A stretch of 64,000 nucleotides of DNA from Cryptomeria japonica (taxonomy: Eukaryota > Streptophyta > Pinopsida > Cupressales > Cupressaceae): positions 223,255,415 through 223,319,414 of the forward strand of contig NC_081410.1 in NCBI RefSeq assembly GCF_030272615.1, read 5' to 3'. Shown here piece by piece: positions 48,670-60,597 of this stretch. A program made the position numbers and the translations under genes. Numbering within the stretch: position 1 is the first letter of the stretch; each line of letters starts with the position of its first letter. Under the pieces are notes generated by a model. That model was not told the DNA's origin. It did no database searches and saw only the letters and a list, made by a program, of their open reading frames with translations.

Positions 48670-50610
48670 ATCCCATATCATTGATCTTGATCAAGATAAT
48701 CACTCTTTAACTCCCTTTATGAGACAAAGTGTTGGGCCCATCTTCCTTCTTCGTGTCCTATGATCCACATGGAAATCATTCATTTGTCTACCTAGGGGAT
48801 GACTTAGTCAGGTGGGGCTCATATTTCTTCATTAGTGTTCAAAAATTTTGAACGAGGCCCATGTGACATGTAGATTCCAACATAGACCATTCAATGGCCT
48901 CCAACTTGGCATGTCAGAGGAATGACATCCATTGCCACATCCACAATAGCATTGAGGAATTTTCTTTGTCATGCATATTGAAGAAATCACGTAATCATGC
49001 AACTCTTATGACCATTTATATGTGTAGAGTTGCGCAGTGAATATGGACCATACGGTGAAGATAAAACCGGATGGTTAACATCAAGGGTTTGGTCACCAGC
49101 TCATGCAGGAGAAGCTCTTCAACAAGATAATCATGCAACTGATGATGAAGACTAGGATCTTAGGGTCATTGTGAATATCTTTTGTATGTGAACTTTCCAT
49201 GTATTCAATAAAGACCCCACCATGTAAACCAATGTCACAAATTAGGCATCTTGATAAGCCAATTTGGACAATTTGGTCAATAGGGGTAGTAAGATGTTTG
49301 TTTTGGTTTTTGATAGGTTTTTAGGGTGCCTTAATGATGTTTGGTTGATCCAAGTTGTGTGGATCCCAAGCTCGTGGTGTTTGACAACTTTTGTGTCAAA
49401 ATTTAGCTTTTGAAAATGCAACTTTTGAGAGCAAAACTGCAACTTTTCAAAGTTGGGTTATTGTAAGTCTCTCAACAGATCCAACCTCTTCAAAATTCAG
49501 TTGGAAACTATTGGAGAGTCCTATAAACCTTGTGGAAATTATTCCCAAGGTTGGATTGATTATGGTTTGAAGTTTGGAATCAAATAAACACTGAATAAAC
49601 TAAGTTTTCCCAGAAATTCTGAGTTTGCAGAGATTGTACGTCCTTGTATGGATTGAATTGGACAAAACCATTCATAGAGTAGTTGGAGGGTTGAATCACC
49701 TTTTATTTGGAAGTGGTTTGAGGTCCTAAAAATTTGTGAGTATGGATAACCCTTCGAATTTCTGGCTGTTACTTGAAAAGTAAGGCTTTAGCTAGGGTTT
49801 TAGCCAAAAATGGCCATATCTTGCATTCCTTTCACCTAGAAGTCTGTTCCTTTGGTGGAGTGTAGAATTGACCTATTTATTCTAGGATTTTTAGGGGTTC
49901 TTGTAGGGAAGAATTGGTTGTGAGGAGTAAGAGACAAATCTAGGTAGGCATCTCCACGTGACTACCTCATGCAAAATTAGGTCAGTCACCCTAAAACCTT
50001 GTAGCAGTGGATTACAGGCATGCAACCCTAGAATTAGAAGTGATTTAAGATACCCCACATGCCCATGTAGTTTTTTTTTTCATTTGGAATGAAGAAATGA
50101 TGATTGTTTTGTAAAATAGGCCTAATCACCCTAATTAGGTCTTTAGGCTTCTAAGGGGTTCATACCCTTAAAGCATAGATCTTGCCAAACCATTTTGGGG
50201 AAGAGTATAAATACTTAAAGGGTATCTAGAAGGGTAAGTTTTTTGTTAGGTTGTGTTAAATATTTTAGAGTTAAGGGCAAAATATCCGCTAAATAGGGCT
50301 ACTAGCCTAGGGGGTAGTTTCCAAAGGAGGTATAGGGCATCAATGCTTAATTCTAAAACCAATGCTTGGAACAATTCTTAGATGTCAGGAGTGGACCAAA
50401 TCCAAGGCCCTTAAGAGAAGTAATCATGGTGAGGTATGTTGGGAATGTTGAGGCTATTTACTCATCTTGAGTAGGTTCCAGTCTAGAGGAGTGTGAGTAG
50501 TACAAACCTAAAGGTGTGGAGTCCTTCTTGTAGGATCCTTGTTACCATTTGGAAGGGATCAAACTAAACCTTTTGGACCTATCCTTAGGTGTAAGAAGAC
50601 CTATGCATCA
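48670..50610 (+). repeat. 5' LTR of plus-strand Gypsy-4, left end uncertain
   Basis: The right end is set by a PBS at 50613. A TATA box, GAGTATAAATACTTAAAGG, lies near 50204. The left end could be TGTTGGGCCC near 48728 or another TG, but no second LTR exists to fix it. The interval may also include unrelated flanking DNA. No coding family was recognised within it. Confidence 0.5.
50200..50222 (+). promoter_or_regulatory. TATA box of Gypsy-4 LTR
   Basis: AGTATAAATACTT sits about 400 bp before the PBS, a reasonable place for the U3/R boundary. Transcription from here would run into the inverted gag copies downstream. Confidence 0.5.
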
Positions 50611-50612
50611 AG

Positions 50613-50623
50613 TGGTATCAGAG
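50613..50623 (+). promoter_or_regulatory. Gypsy-4 primer-binding site
   Basis: TGGTATCAGAG matches the tRNA-Met PBS and follows CTATGCATCA, the likely LTR end, after 2 nt. Use of tRNA-Met fits a chromovirus-type Gypsy element. Confidence 0.85.
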
Positions 50624-50659
50624 ATTAGGAATGTACTTTGGACTGGAGAAGAAGACAAA

Positions 50660-52091
50660 ATGTTAGAGGAAGAGGGATCCCAAGATATCCCATCAAGGAT
50701 GACCAATGTTGAGTTGGTTATCTTGGTGAAGAAGTAGATGGCAAAGAGAAGAGAAGTTAGGGCTAAGAATTAGGCCTTGAGGAATAAAATGGACCACTTG
50801 AAGTGAAAAGTGGAGAGGGTAGAGAGAGACTCTAGAGGAGATGAAGAAGGGGATGAAGAGGAGATCCTTAGGCAGGAAGAACTAGAGGTTCCTACAGACC
50901 AGATACCCCTAATGAGTGTCCTCAATTCCATGGAAAGAAGAACACTGGATGTGAAGTTGGATATGCTAATATTTGTAGGCAAGATGGAGCTTGATACAGT
51001 GATGGAGTGGATAGACTCCTTAGATAATTTCTTTGAGAGTGAAGAAATACCAGAGCACCAAAGGGTGAAGATGGCCCAATCCAAAATGAAAGGGGCTGCA
51101 CTGACTTGGTGGACTTTCATCCAAGATGAGAGGGTGAAATAGGGAAATAGAAAAGTGGCTACTTGGAAGAAGATGATGGCTTTGGTGAAGGAATCCTATG
51201 TTCCCGTGGACTAATATATCCAATTGCATAAGAGAAGTTAAAACTTGAAGCAAATGGATTTAGATGTGAGTTCCTACACAAAGGAGTTCACAAAGTTGTG
51301 TGTGAAGACCAAGGTAAAGGAGAGTGAAGATGAGAAGGTGGTGAGATATCTCAATGGACTGAGATTTCCCATCCAAGAAGATTTGAATCTCCACACCCTA
51401 GAGACAATCCAAAAATGTTTTCAGTTGGCACTCAATGTGGAGGAGAAGCTAAAGAGAAGGTGAGAACAAAATAGCAAAGGCAAAGGGAGACAACAAAGAT
51501 GGGGAAGAAGTTCTTTAAGAGGCAAAGGAAGTGGTTTTGGATACCAAGGTGAGTCTAATCAAGAAGGCACCAGAGGAGAGAGTAGTTACAACCAAGGAGG
51601 ACACTACAATCAAAGAGGAACTTTAGGGGCAGAAGACCATTCTCTAGGGGAAGATCCCAAGGTAGAGGACCTCCTAGATGCTACAACTACAACCAAGAAG
51701 GGAACATGGCCAATAGGTGTCTTGAGAAGGCTACAAGATCCATGGGAGAAAGGAGGAGTAATTTGGTGCAGGAATCTGATTTCCAAAGTGTGGCAAGTGA
51801 AAACACCTATCAAAGTGTCAATGCTCCTGATAACTATGGCTACCCTAAAAGAGGAGAGGATCTGATGATGAGGAGAGAAGTAACCACCATGAAGGTACCT
51901 GATAAGGATGCCCCACAAAGAAAGTCTCTTTTCAAAACTACCTACAAGGCAAGAAGAAAGGTGTGCAAGGTCTTGATAGACTCCAGGTCTACTAAAATTT
52001 TGTGTCACTTGAAATGGTAGAGAAGCTTAAGTTGATAAGGTTGACACATCCTTACCCCTATAAGGTCTCATGGCTCACCCAAGGTCAACAA
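50660..52091 (+). pseudogene. Gypsy-4 gag and start of protease (plus copy)
   Basis: The likely start is ATG 50660 (MLEEEGSQDIPSRMTNVE), with in-frame TAG/TGA stops where Gln or Trp codons are expected. The Gag core reads ELDTVMEWIDSLDNFFESEEIPEHQRVKMAQSKMKGAALTWW and later VSSYTKEFTKLCVKTK and VRYLNGLRFPIQEDLNLH. A Gly/Tyr/Asn-rich tail precedes a damaged zinc knuckle, CYNYNQEGNMANRC. Protease starts at KVLIDSRSTKILCH, where a DSGSS-type active site is expected. Coding stops abruptly near 52091 at the inversion junction. Confidence 0.85.
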
Positions 52092-54083
52092 TCAAGTAAA
52101 TCCTCTATCCTAGGGATTGGGAGCCTATACCTTATGATTATCTTGTTGATGGCCCTAGAGTCTTGGCATAGCCTCCAAGTGCCTTCTTTCTTGGGTGCAA
52201 GGACAACAAGTACTGCAATTGGGCTTAGACTTTTTCCAATTAGCCCTGATTCTAGTAACTCCTCAATTTGTCTTTCCATCTCTGCATTCTGATCTGGGGT
52301 TAGCTTGTATGCTGCCTTATTTGGTAGGGTAGATCTAGGGATCAGATCTATGCAATGACTAATGTCTCTCACTGGTGGCAGGGATCTTGGCATTCCATTC
52401 GAGATGATGCATTTTTACTTGTCAAGTAAGTGTCTAACTCTAGGGTCTATGTGCCTTTGTCCTTCTTCTTTCCTCTCTGCAAACTACTCCTTATTTATCA
52501 CCTTGGACTTGGGAATGAGGGCATAGCAAACTGCATCCTTCTCTGCAATCTCCTTCATGAACTGCTTCCCTTCTATTAACAATACTTTGGCATCCTTCCC
52601 CTTAGGTTCCATCTCATTCTCCGTCAGGGGTAAAAGCTCTATCACCTTACCATCCTTGGTGATTGAATAGGTGTTTCTAACCCCATCATGATAATCCTTC
52701 AAATCAAACTACTCGAGTCTCCCAAATAATAGATGACATACATCCATCTTGGCTATATCAAAAAACAATATATCCCTATATGATCCTATCTAAAACTCTA
52801 CCCAAGCCTGCTCTTCTACTACTGCTTACTGACCTTGGGTGAGCCATGAGACCTTATAGGGGTAAGGATGTGTCAACCTTCTCAACTTAAACTTCTCCAC
52901 CATTTCAAGTGACACAAAAATTTTACTAGACTCGAAGTCTATCAAGACCTTGTACACCTTTCTTCCTGCCTTGCAAGTAGTTTTAAAAAGAGACTTTCTT
53001 TGTGGGGGATCCTTATTAGGTACCTTCATGGTGGTTACTTCTCTCCTCATCATCAGAGCCTCTCCTCTTTTAGGGTAGCCATAGCTATCAGGAGCATTGA
53101 CACTTTGATAAGTGTTTGCACTTGCCACACTTTGGAAATCAGATTCTTGCACCAAATTGCTCCTCCTTTCTCCCATGGAGCTTGTAGCCTTCTCAAGATA
53201 CCTATTGGCCATGTTCCCTTCTTGGTTGTAGCTGTAGCATCTAGGAGGTCCTCTACCTCAGGATCTTCCTCTAGATAATAGTCTTCTACCCCTAAAGTTC
53301 CCTCTTTGATTGTAGCCTCCTCCTTGGTTGTAACTACTCTCTACTCTGGTGCCTTGTTGATTAGACTCACCTTGGTATCCAAAACCACTTCCTTTGCCTC
53401 TAAAAGGACTTCGTCCCCTCTTTGTTGTCTCCCTTTGCCTTTGCTATTTTTTTCTTTCCATCTCTTTAGCTTCTCCTCCACCTTAAGTGCCAACTGAAAA
53501 CATTTTTGCACTGTCTCCGGGGTGTGGAGATTCAAATCTTCTTGGATGGGAAATCTCAGTCCATTGAGATATCTCACCACCTTCTCATCTTCACTCTCCT
53601 TTACCTTGGTCTTCACACACAATTTTGTGAACTCCTTTGGTAGGAACTCACATCTAACTCCATCTGCTTCAAGTTTTGTCTTCTCTTATGCAATTGGATA
53701 TATTAGTCCACTGGAACATAGGTTTCCTTCACCAAAGCCATTATCTTCTTCCAAGTAGCCACTTTTCTCTTTCCCTCTTTCACCCTCTCATCTTGAATGA
53801 AAGTCCACCAAGTCAGTGTAGCCCCTTTCATTTTGGATTTAGCCATCTGCACCCTTTGGTGCTCTGGTATGTCTTCACTCTCAAAGAAATTATCTAAGGA
53901 GTCTATCCACTCCATCACTGTATCAAGCTCCATCTTGCTTGCAAACACTAGCAGATCCAACTTCACATCTAGTGTTCTTCTTTCCATGGACTTGAGGATA
54001 CTCATCAAGGGTATCTGGTCTGTAGGAACCTCTAGTTCTTCCTGCCTAAGGATTTCCTCTTCATCCCCTTCTTCATCTCCTCC
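50838..54083. repeat. Large inverted repeat of Gypsy-4 gag-protease
   Basis: The plus arm is 50838-52091, the minus arm about 54083-52830, and the spacer about 740 bp (protease end and RT start of the minus copy). Both arms share the same damaged zinc knuckle, with Tyr for the second Cys and Asn for His, so they were already decayed when duplicated. Arm identity looks above 90% by eye. A transcript crossing both arms could fold into a long hairpin. Confidence 0.85.
52092..54083 (-). pseudogene. Gypsy-4 gag, protease and RT start (inverted copy)
   Basis: On the minus strand: Gag core (IPLMSILKSMERRTLDVKLDLLVFASKMELDT, VATWKKIMALVKETYVPVD), an RGD-type tail, a damaged knuckle CYSYNQEGNMANRY, then protease KVLIDFESSKIFVSLEMVEKF. 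It continues past the other copy into the protease-RT linker (KEIAEKDAVCYALIPK) and RT start (HCIDLIPRSTLPNKAAYKLTP, LIPIPRIEDLLD-type region), and ends at the inversion point. It is joined at 54083 to Copia-3 RT, in frame across the junction (HKALYG then GDEEGDEEE). Confidence 0.87.
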
Positions 54084-54500
54084 ATATAGTGCTTTATGCA
54101 ATTTACACACCATGTCCTTATCATCAATCAAGGAAAATCCATCTGGTTGTTCAATGTATACTTATTCTTCTAGAATTCCATTCAGAAAGGTTGATTTGAC
54201 ATCCATTTGATAAACTTTGAATCCCTTACATGCAGTAAATGTCACTAGCATCCTTACTCCTAATCTAGAAACTGGTGTAAATGTTTCACCATAATCCTCA
54301 CCTTCTTCTTGAGCATACCCTTTGCAGACTAACCTAACCTTGTTTCTTACAACTTTTCCTTCTTCATCCAATTTATTCCTAAAGACCCATTTTGTTCCAA
54401 TTACATTCTTATCCTTTGGTCTAGGAGCAAGTGACCATGTCTAATTCTTCTGAATTTGATCTAATTCTTCATTCATTGCATTCACCTAGTCGTCATCCTT
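54084..54500 (-). pseudogene. Copia-3 reverse transcriptase, N-terminal half
   Basis: Motifs are [44 protein letters not shown] and DMVCKLHKALYG. The next expected residues LKQAPRAWY are replaced by Gypsy Gag sequence. The missing catalytic box means no RT activity could be encoded. Confidence 0.9.
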
Positions 54501-54899
54501 TTGTGCTTCCTACACTGTCTTGGGTTCTATTGTAGAAATCAAACACGAGTTCTCTCAGATCTTTATCTTGGTTTGCACACCTACATTCTTATCACCAATT
54601 ATCTTCTCTAGTGAATGGTTCAATCTGCCATATCTAGACATTGCCTATGCCGGTTCTGCATCTTCTACATCAGGTTCTTCATTTTCTTCCTCACTGTCAT
54701 CACTTATCAGTTGAGAATGTAATTCCGCATTTGTTGGTTCTTCATTATTCTTTGCCTCCAGTTCAATGATCACAAGTTTTTCTTCATTATCATCCTTTTT
54801 AGATTTTGATCTACTTGTACCTTCAAACTTATCAAATAGATCATCAAATTTTACATTATCACTTTCAACAATTTTCTTATTTCTCTTATTGTAACATTT

Positions 54900-56186
54900 A
54901 TATGCCTTACTCTTAGAAGAGTAACCAATAAATTTTCCTTAATCATATTTTGCATCAAATTTCTCAGTGTAGTTATCTCTCTTAATAAAATATTGACTTC
55001 CAAAAAATTTAAAATAACTTACACAAGGTGTTTTTCCATACCATATCTCATAGGGTGTCTTATTGTTACCTCTCTTCACTAGTACCCGGTTTAAAGTGTA
55101 TACAACAGTACTGACTGCTTCTCTCCAAATTTTTTTGGATACATCACCCTATAATAGCATGGTTCTTGCAGCTTCAACTATTGTTCTGTTCATCCTTTCT
55201 ACTATGCAATTTTGTTATGGTGTCTTCAGAGCAAACATCTCTCTCTTGATACCTTGTTCATCACAATACTTAACAAATTCATCAAATGTGAGTTCACCTC
55301 CCCAGTCTGATCTTAAACACTTCAAGTTCTTACTGGTTTCATTCTCAACTAGAGCTTTAAATGATTTAAATTTACTAAATGCTTGTGATTTCTCCTTCAA
55401 AAATGTCACCCACATCATTTTAGAATAATCATCAGTTAAAATCATGAAATACCTATCACCATAATAACTCTTTATTCTCATAAGGTCACAGAGATCAGTA
55501 TGTACCAAATCTAAAATATTCCTAGAAGTACAATTCTTGCTCTTGAAAGAAATAGAGGTCATCTTACTGATTTGACAATCTTTGCATATCACACTAACTG
55601 GTTTGACAATTTGAGGTAATCCTCTTACAACACTTGACTTGCTTATCTTAACCAAATTATAAAAATTAACATGACAACATATTTTATGCCACAACCAACT
55701 ATCTTCCATTATTTCAACCAGACAATTATTAATATTACTATTCAAATGGATTAAGTTATCTCTAGTTTGCTTCCTGGTAGCAATCATTTTACCATTACCT
55801 CCAATAATTTTGCAGACTCCACTTTTAAACTCAAGCAAATAACCTTTATCATTGATCTGACCAACACTTAAAAGATTATGGTTTAGACCATCAACCCAAA
55901 ACACATCATCATCATTACTCTTCCCATTTAGAGAAATTGAACCTTTACCTTTCACCATGCTAGGAGAGTTATTTCCAAATCTAACAACACCTCTATCAAA
56001 TTCATCAAAAGTTATGAACTTACTTTTATCTCCAATCATGTGGTGTGAGCAGCCACTGTCTTTAATCCATTCATCACTATTGTACATATGAGATACCAAT
56101 GCCTTTTCATCTATTAGTTCCTCCTTTATGGATACAAACATAATTTCCTCATTGTCATCTTCATCTTCAGACTCTTCATCGGTCAC
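54900..56186 (-). pseudogene. Copia-3 protease and integrase
   Basis: The longest intact pol frame in the element is 323 codons (55215-56186). It has protease box WIKDSGCSHHMIGDKSKF with Asp-Ser-Gly, an integrase zinc region (WLWHKICCHVNFYNL, CKDCQISK) and the core DLVHTDLCDLMRI, LTDDYSKMMWVTF and CLRSDWGGELTFDEF with both Asp residues. The Glu-containing segment lies beyond the stop near 55215, where other frames continue toward 54900. Confidence 0.9.
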
Positions 56187-56219
56187 ACCTTCATCTACTA
56201 CAACATAACAATGTTTCTT

Positions 56220-57121
56220 GCCCTTTCCTTTGAATCTCCTAATCTTCTCTTTCTTATCAGTGTTAGGGTAGTTAGCAACAATGTGAACAATTCAACTACA
56301 AGAGAAACATTTCAAAGGTAGCTTTCCTTTATACTTACCAGTGCCTCTTGGAAGTATTTTTGCTAACAGTGCCTCAAGTTCCATTACTTGATCTTCATTG
56401 TCTTCATTTCCCCAGTTACTTCCATGACTTGACCTACACTCATGATTTTGACATAATATTTTTCTTTTCTAGAAGATGAACTAGTAACAAAAGCTTGAAA
56501 GGCAGATTTTGTAGATTTTGTCACACTATTGTCAAAACTATTTAACTTAAAAGTTGTAATCTTACCAATCAATGAATTGATAGTTACCTTATCCTTTGAA
56601 ATAGATCTAAGTTCTTCGATTGTAGATACTCTTATAGCATACTGAGGTTGAAGAGTTCTAAGCATTTTACTTACTATTGCGTCATCATCCATTTTACCTC
56701 CAACACTCTTTATGCCACCAACAACTTCTTTGATTCTCTAACCATGTTGTGCTATATTTTCTCCTTCAAGCATTCTCATGTCATCAAACTTTCCTCTCAA
56801 GCTTTCCTCTTTGTCTCTTTGAACATGCTCATCTCCTTCATAGATTATATCTAACTTTTCCCAGACCTCACATGCTATTTCCAATCCTTAACATCAATAT
56901 TTTTTGAATCAGATAAAGTACTAACAATAGCTTCTAAGGCTTGCATGTTATCTTGCTTCTCTCTGAGTTCATCCGGTGTCAAGGGAGTAGTAGTAGAAGC
57001 AACATATTTATTTCAACTTGCTTCCAATATTGTGCACCAAGACCTTTGATGTAGATCTTCATTCTGTATTTCTAGATCTTGTAGTTATCCTTATTGAACT
57101 TAGGACTCTATTTCTTCATCA
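56220..57121 (-). pseudogene. Copia-3 gag
   Basis: Likely ATG 57121-57125 (MMKK, then a TAG where SPKFNKDNY follows). UBN2-like motifs follow: GLGAQYWKQ, ALEAIVSTLSDSKNIDV-like sequence near 56900, and MDDDAIVSKMLRTLQPQYAIRVSTIEEL. The zinc knuckle near 56290 reads CFSCS-stop-IVHIVANY; it has lost its last Cys and contains a TGA. Several frames are needed. Confidence 0.82.
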
Positions 57122-57190
57122 TCTTTACTTCCTCAGAATCTTTCCCTCACACGGTTAGGCTTTCTACACAGAGAGGACCAAAGCTCCAAT

Positions 57191-58894
57191 TGTTTATACT
57201 ATGAGGATACTATTAATACTAAGAGGGGGGTGAATCAATATTAATAGTAATTAAAACTTTAAACCAAAATCAAACTTATATCAGATCTGAAATCATTTAT
57301 CAAAATATCTCAACTTCTTTTATCAGACCTAACAACCTCTTTATCAGATTTGTAAACACATTAATCAAATCATTTACCACATCTATCAATTCTTTCACCA
57401 CTTAAATTGTCATATAAATGTGATCATTTACCAGCTCATTAATCTCCTCTATTAGATCAAACACTTTCTCTACCAACTCTTATTAGTATTGGTAACCTTT
57501 GATAAAACATCATAACCGATGTACTCAGAAATAGTGCATGAAATGTAACATAAACAAGAACATCACATGAAATTCATTCCATGTATGAACACCATAATTT
57601 TTGACATGGAAACCCAAATAGGGAAAAAACATAGTGGGAGTTGGTACCCACAAATATTTGTACTCTTTTTAAGTATGCCATGTTAGGAGCTTAGCCCTAT
57701 TAGGAGCCTACAATACACCCTGTTAGGAGCAGACCCTATGAGGAGTCACTCGGTTAAGGGATTTGCCTAGCATCTTGGTTAGGATCTTGATTATCTATTA
57801 GGATCAACCTCATGAGAGGATTTATCACTCTTTTGAGAGTTTCCCTGTTAGGGGACTTAAATGTTTAAGGCCTGTTAGGACCTACCCAGTTAAGAGATTT
57901 AACCTACTGCAACTATTCAAGAATAATAGTGAAAAAATGATTTGTTACTTGCACTTCTCAGCATGCTGAATCAGATCCACTTATGCTCAACACTCTGCAA
58001 CTCTTAGTAATATCTCAGACTACCCTTGGATGGCTTAGCACATTCTCTTAAGACCACAGACACAATAAACATCAACTGTGCCATCCTAAATAGCCATCTC
58101 AACTAGGTCAGCCACTAAACCCTAATTACATCATGAAATTACAATACAAATCATAAGAGATAATCTCAAATCAATATATAGATCATTACATGAAATTAAA
58201 ATGCAATATCAACCATTGGTTGATCGAAACCCATCACGAAAATCTGATCTATACCAAAGTCAAAACCTCAAAACACTCCACTAAGCGTTTTGTTGTTTCC
58301 CAAGAAATTCTTCCTTGAATTAGGCCAAAACAATAATCAAATCATTTCACATAGGTTGTGCCATGTTACCACCTTCATGTAGACTCATCGTCGATCATCG
58401 CCATAATAAAAATCATTACCTATTTGATGATATCTTCACCCGTCCTTAAACCCTACTAAAACCTTAGCAAAACTTCATCAAAAATTAGAAACATGCCTTC
58501 GAATAGTCATCACAAGTTCTAGTTTTGGTTAGATACTCCTTTCCATGATACAAGATCACATTCCAAACCAAAAATCACCAATCATCACCGATCATACAAT
58601 TCAATGAAAACATCTATGCTTTACCAATTAAAGTCCTATTTCACAGACTTATGTTCTTTACTGGTAAACCTTGTCTTCTGGTAAACCAAATCACTTAGAT
58701 AACAAAACAAAACATCAAGAACATCAGTAATAATCCTTTGACATTAGTTTCCATCAATGAAAACACAAATTATAGATCAAGTAATCTAATCACAAAATCT
58801 CAATGTCTTCATCCCAAATAGTCTTCTATCCTCTACCGGTGTAGTCATCCATCTTCAACTGCATCACTTGCATCAGTTATGCCAAATGTCAACA
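57191..58894 (-). repeat. Copia-3 5' LTR
   Basis: On the minus strand it starts TGTTGACATTTGGC and ends AGTATAAACA; 1704 bp. It contains the CCCACTATGTTTTTTCCC box near 57620 and GATTCACCCCCC just before its end. The PBS after it reads ATTGGAGCTTTGG, as if TATCAG were deleted from ATTGGTATCAGAGC. A CTGTTAGGA-type short word recurs at 57680-57900. Confidence 0.85.
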
Positions 58895-59166
58895 TTTGTC
58901 TTATGCATGATGGATATGTTTAGACTTTATTAGACTTATTGATGATATGGATTATGTTCATGATGAGTTATGACTCTTTATATGTTTCAGTCGGTTAGCA
59001 TGATGTTAGATACTATGTGGACTCATGCTATCTTGTGATGATGCTATCTTACTGATTATATGACTTGATGGATTTTACATATATTAATATGTGCTAATGA
59101 TTTACACTAATTATGCATTGATGATGATTAGATGTACTAACCCTAATCCTTAATTATATATGATGA
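58895..59166. other. Unassigned AT-rich spacer
   Basis: No ORF or repeat partner. TTGATGATATGGAT and similar TGATG-rich words resemble simple-sequence drift. It separates the Copia-3 LTR from the next solo LTR. Confidence 0.4.
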
Positions 59167-59816
59167 TGAGTGATGAACTTATAAGGCATTGCGAGGGGGG
59201 GTGAATCAGTGAAAGTAAAAACAATACAAATCTGTTTATCAATTTCATAAACTTAAAACTCAATAGGCACATAAGAAATAACACCAAGTATGCAATAACC
59301 ACATAAAGCATAAACCACATGGCACAAGAGTTTATACGTGAAAAACCCAAATGGGAAAAACCATGGTGGGAGTTAGTACCCACAAGATCCATTATCTATA
59401 GTATAGAGATATAACCGGTTAGGGTCTACAACACCCGGTTAGGGGCACACCCTGTTAGGAGTGTCTAAGACCAATTAAGAGATTTACAAAAAGGCTTGTG
59501 AGGACCAGCCCTGGTAGGAGCTACCCAAGTTAATGGGATTCAAACACAAGTTAATGTGTCACCTGGTTAGAGGATTTAATGATCAAACCTGTTAGGATCT
59601 CACTGCACCCTGTTAGGAGTGACCTTGTAAGAGATTTTTCTTGCTGCAACTGTTAGGGACACAAAAAGTACAAATGATCTTAGTATAACACCTTTAGTGT
59701 CTGATAAGATCTGCTTCATAACATTACAAAATCACATAGACTTCATCTTTGAACTCCTCTGATCATCACACTATCAAAAAATATAAAATTTGATCATCAT
59801 CTTTCACACTATCAAG

Positions 59817-59861
<45 letters not shown>

Positions 59862-60447
59862 TTTCATACATCTTCACACATTTAAAATCATCATAAGGTT
59901 GGCTAGAACCTTGTTACAATTCCCTAGGTACAATGCATCTAGACAATCTTGCATTGTATGCTTTAGTTATATCGGCCACTGACATAACAAATCCAATTCC
60001 ATGTCATTATATTGATCTGAGTGATTTTCATCACTACCGGTTAAGTCTCCATCAACTAATTTATTATGTCAAACAAATCTCATTCACCTGATCCTGTACA
60101 TGCTATCACAAACATATCTTCATCTAATAGTCTTCAATGCTATTGCAAAACCACATCGTCTCATTCTTGATGATTTTCACATACCGGTTGTTAGAATATA
60201 ACACTGTTAGTCTTTTACCGATTGAAGTCCTAATAACTAGTTTTGATAAAAACTGTCTCTGCTAACCAGTTAAGCCATGCCGATTGACCTATAGGACTTA
60301 GATGACTGTAAAAACATAGTTGCCATCAATGACAACATACAAAATAGTCATCATAAATAAATCTAATCTTTATGCACAATAGACATATACCGGTTGCATC
60401 AAGAAAACACACATTACCGGTTTAGTTCAAATGATCAAATGCCAATA
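59167..60447 (-). mobile_element. Probable solo Copia-type LTR
   Basis: The plus strand starts TGAGTGATGAAC and ends GCCAATA, i.e. a minus-strand LTR starting TATTGGC (a mutated TGTTGGC). A 5-bp duplication GATGA (59162-59166 and 60448-60452) fits, although the local TGATGA repeats make the exact edge ambiguous. It carries the GATTCACCCCCCC tract, the CCCACCATGGTTTTTCCC box near 59370 and GTCATTGATGGCAAC near 60330, and an internal (TA)n at 59821-59859. No internal domain. Confidence 0.75.
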
Positions 60448-60562
60448 GATGAGATGTATAATTATTGCTTTTATATTGTTTGATTGTCTTTGTGGAGAAT
60501 CAACGTCACATCACTCATTGCAAGCGGGATGTGTCATTGTGATATTTTCCCACTTGTCTATT

Positions 60563-60597
<35 letters not shown>

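Larger units (their letters stand above)
54084..58894 (-). mobile_element. Truncated Copia element with 5' LTR (Copia-3)
   Basis: On the minus strand: LTR (57191-58894), damaged PBS, gag, protease, integrase and the first half of RT. It ends at ALYG, where the inverted Gypsy-4 copy is fused. The rest of RT, RNase H and the 3' LTR are absent from the window. Confidence 0.88.
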
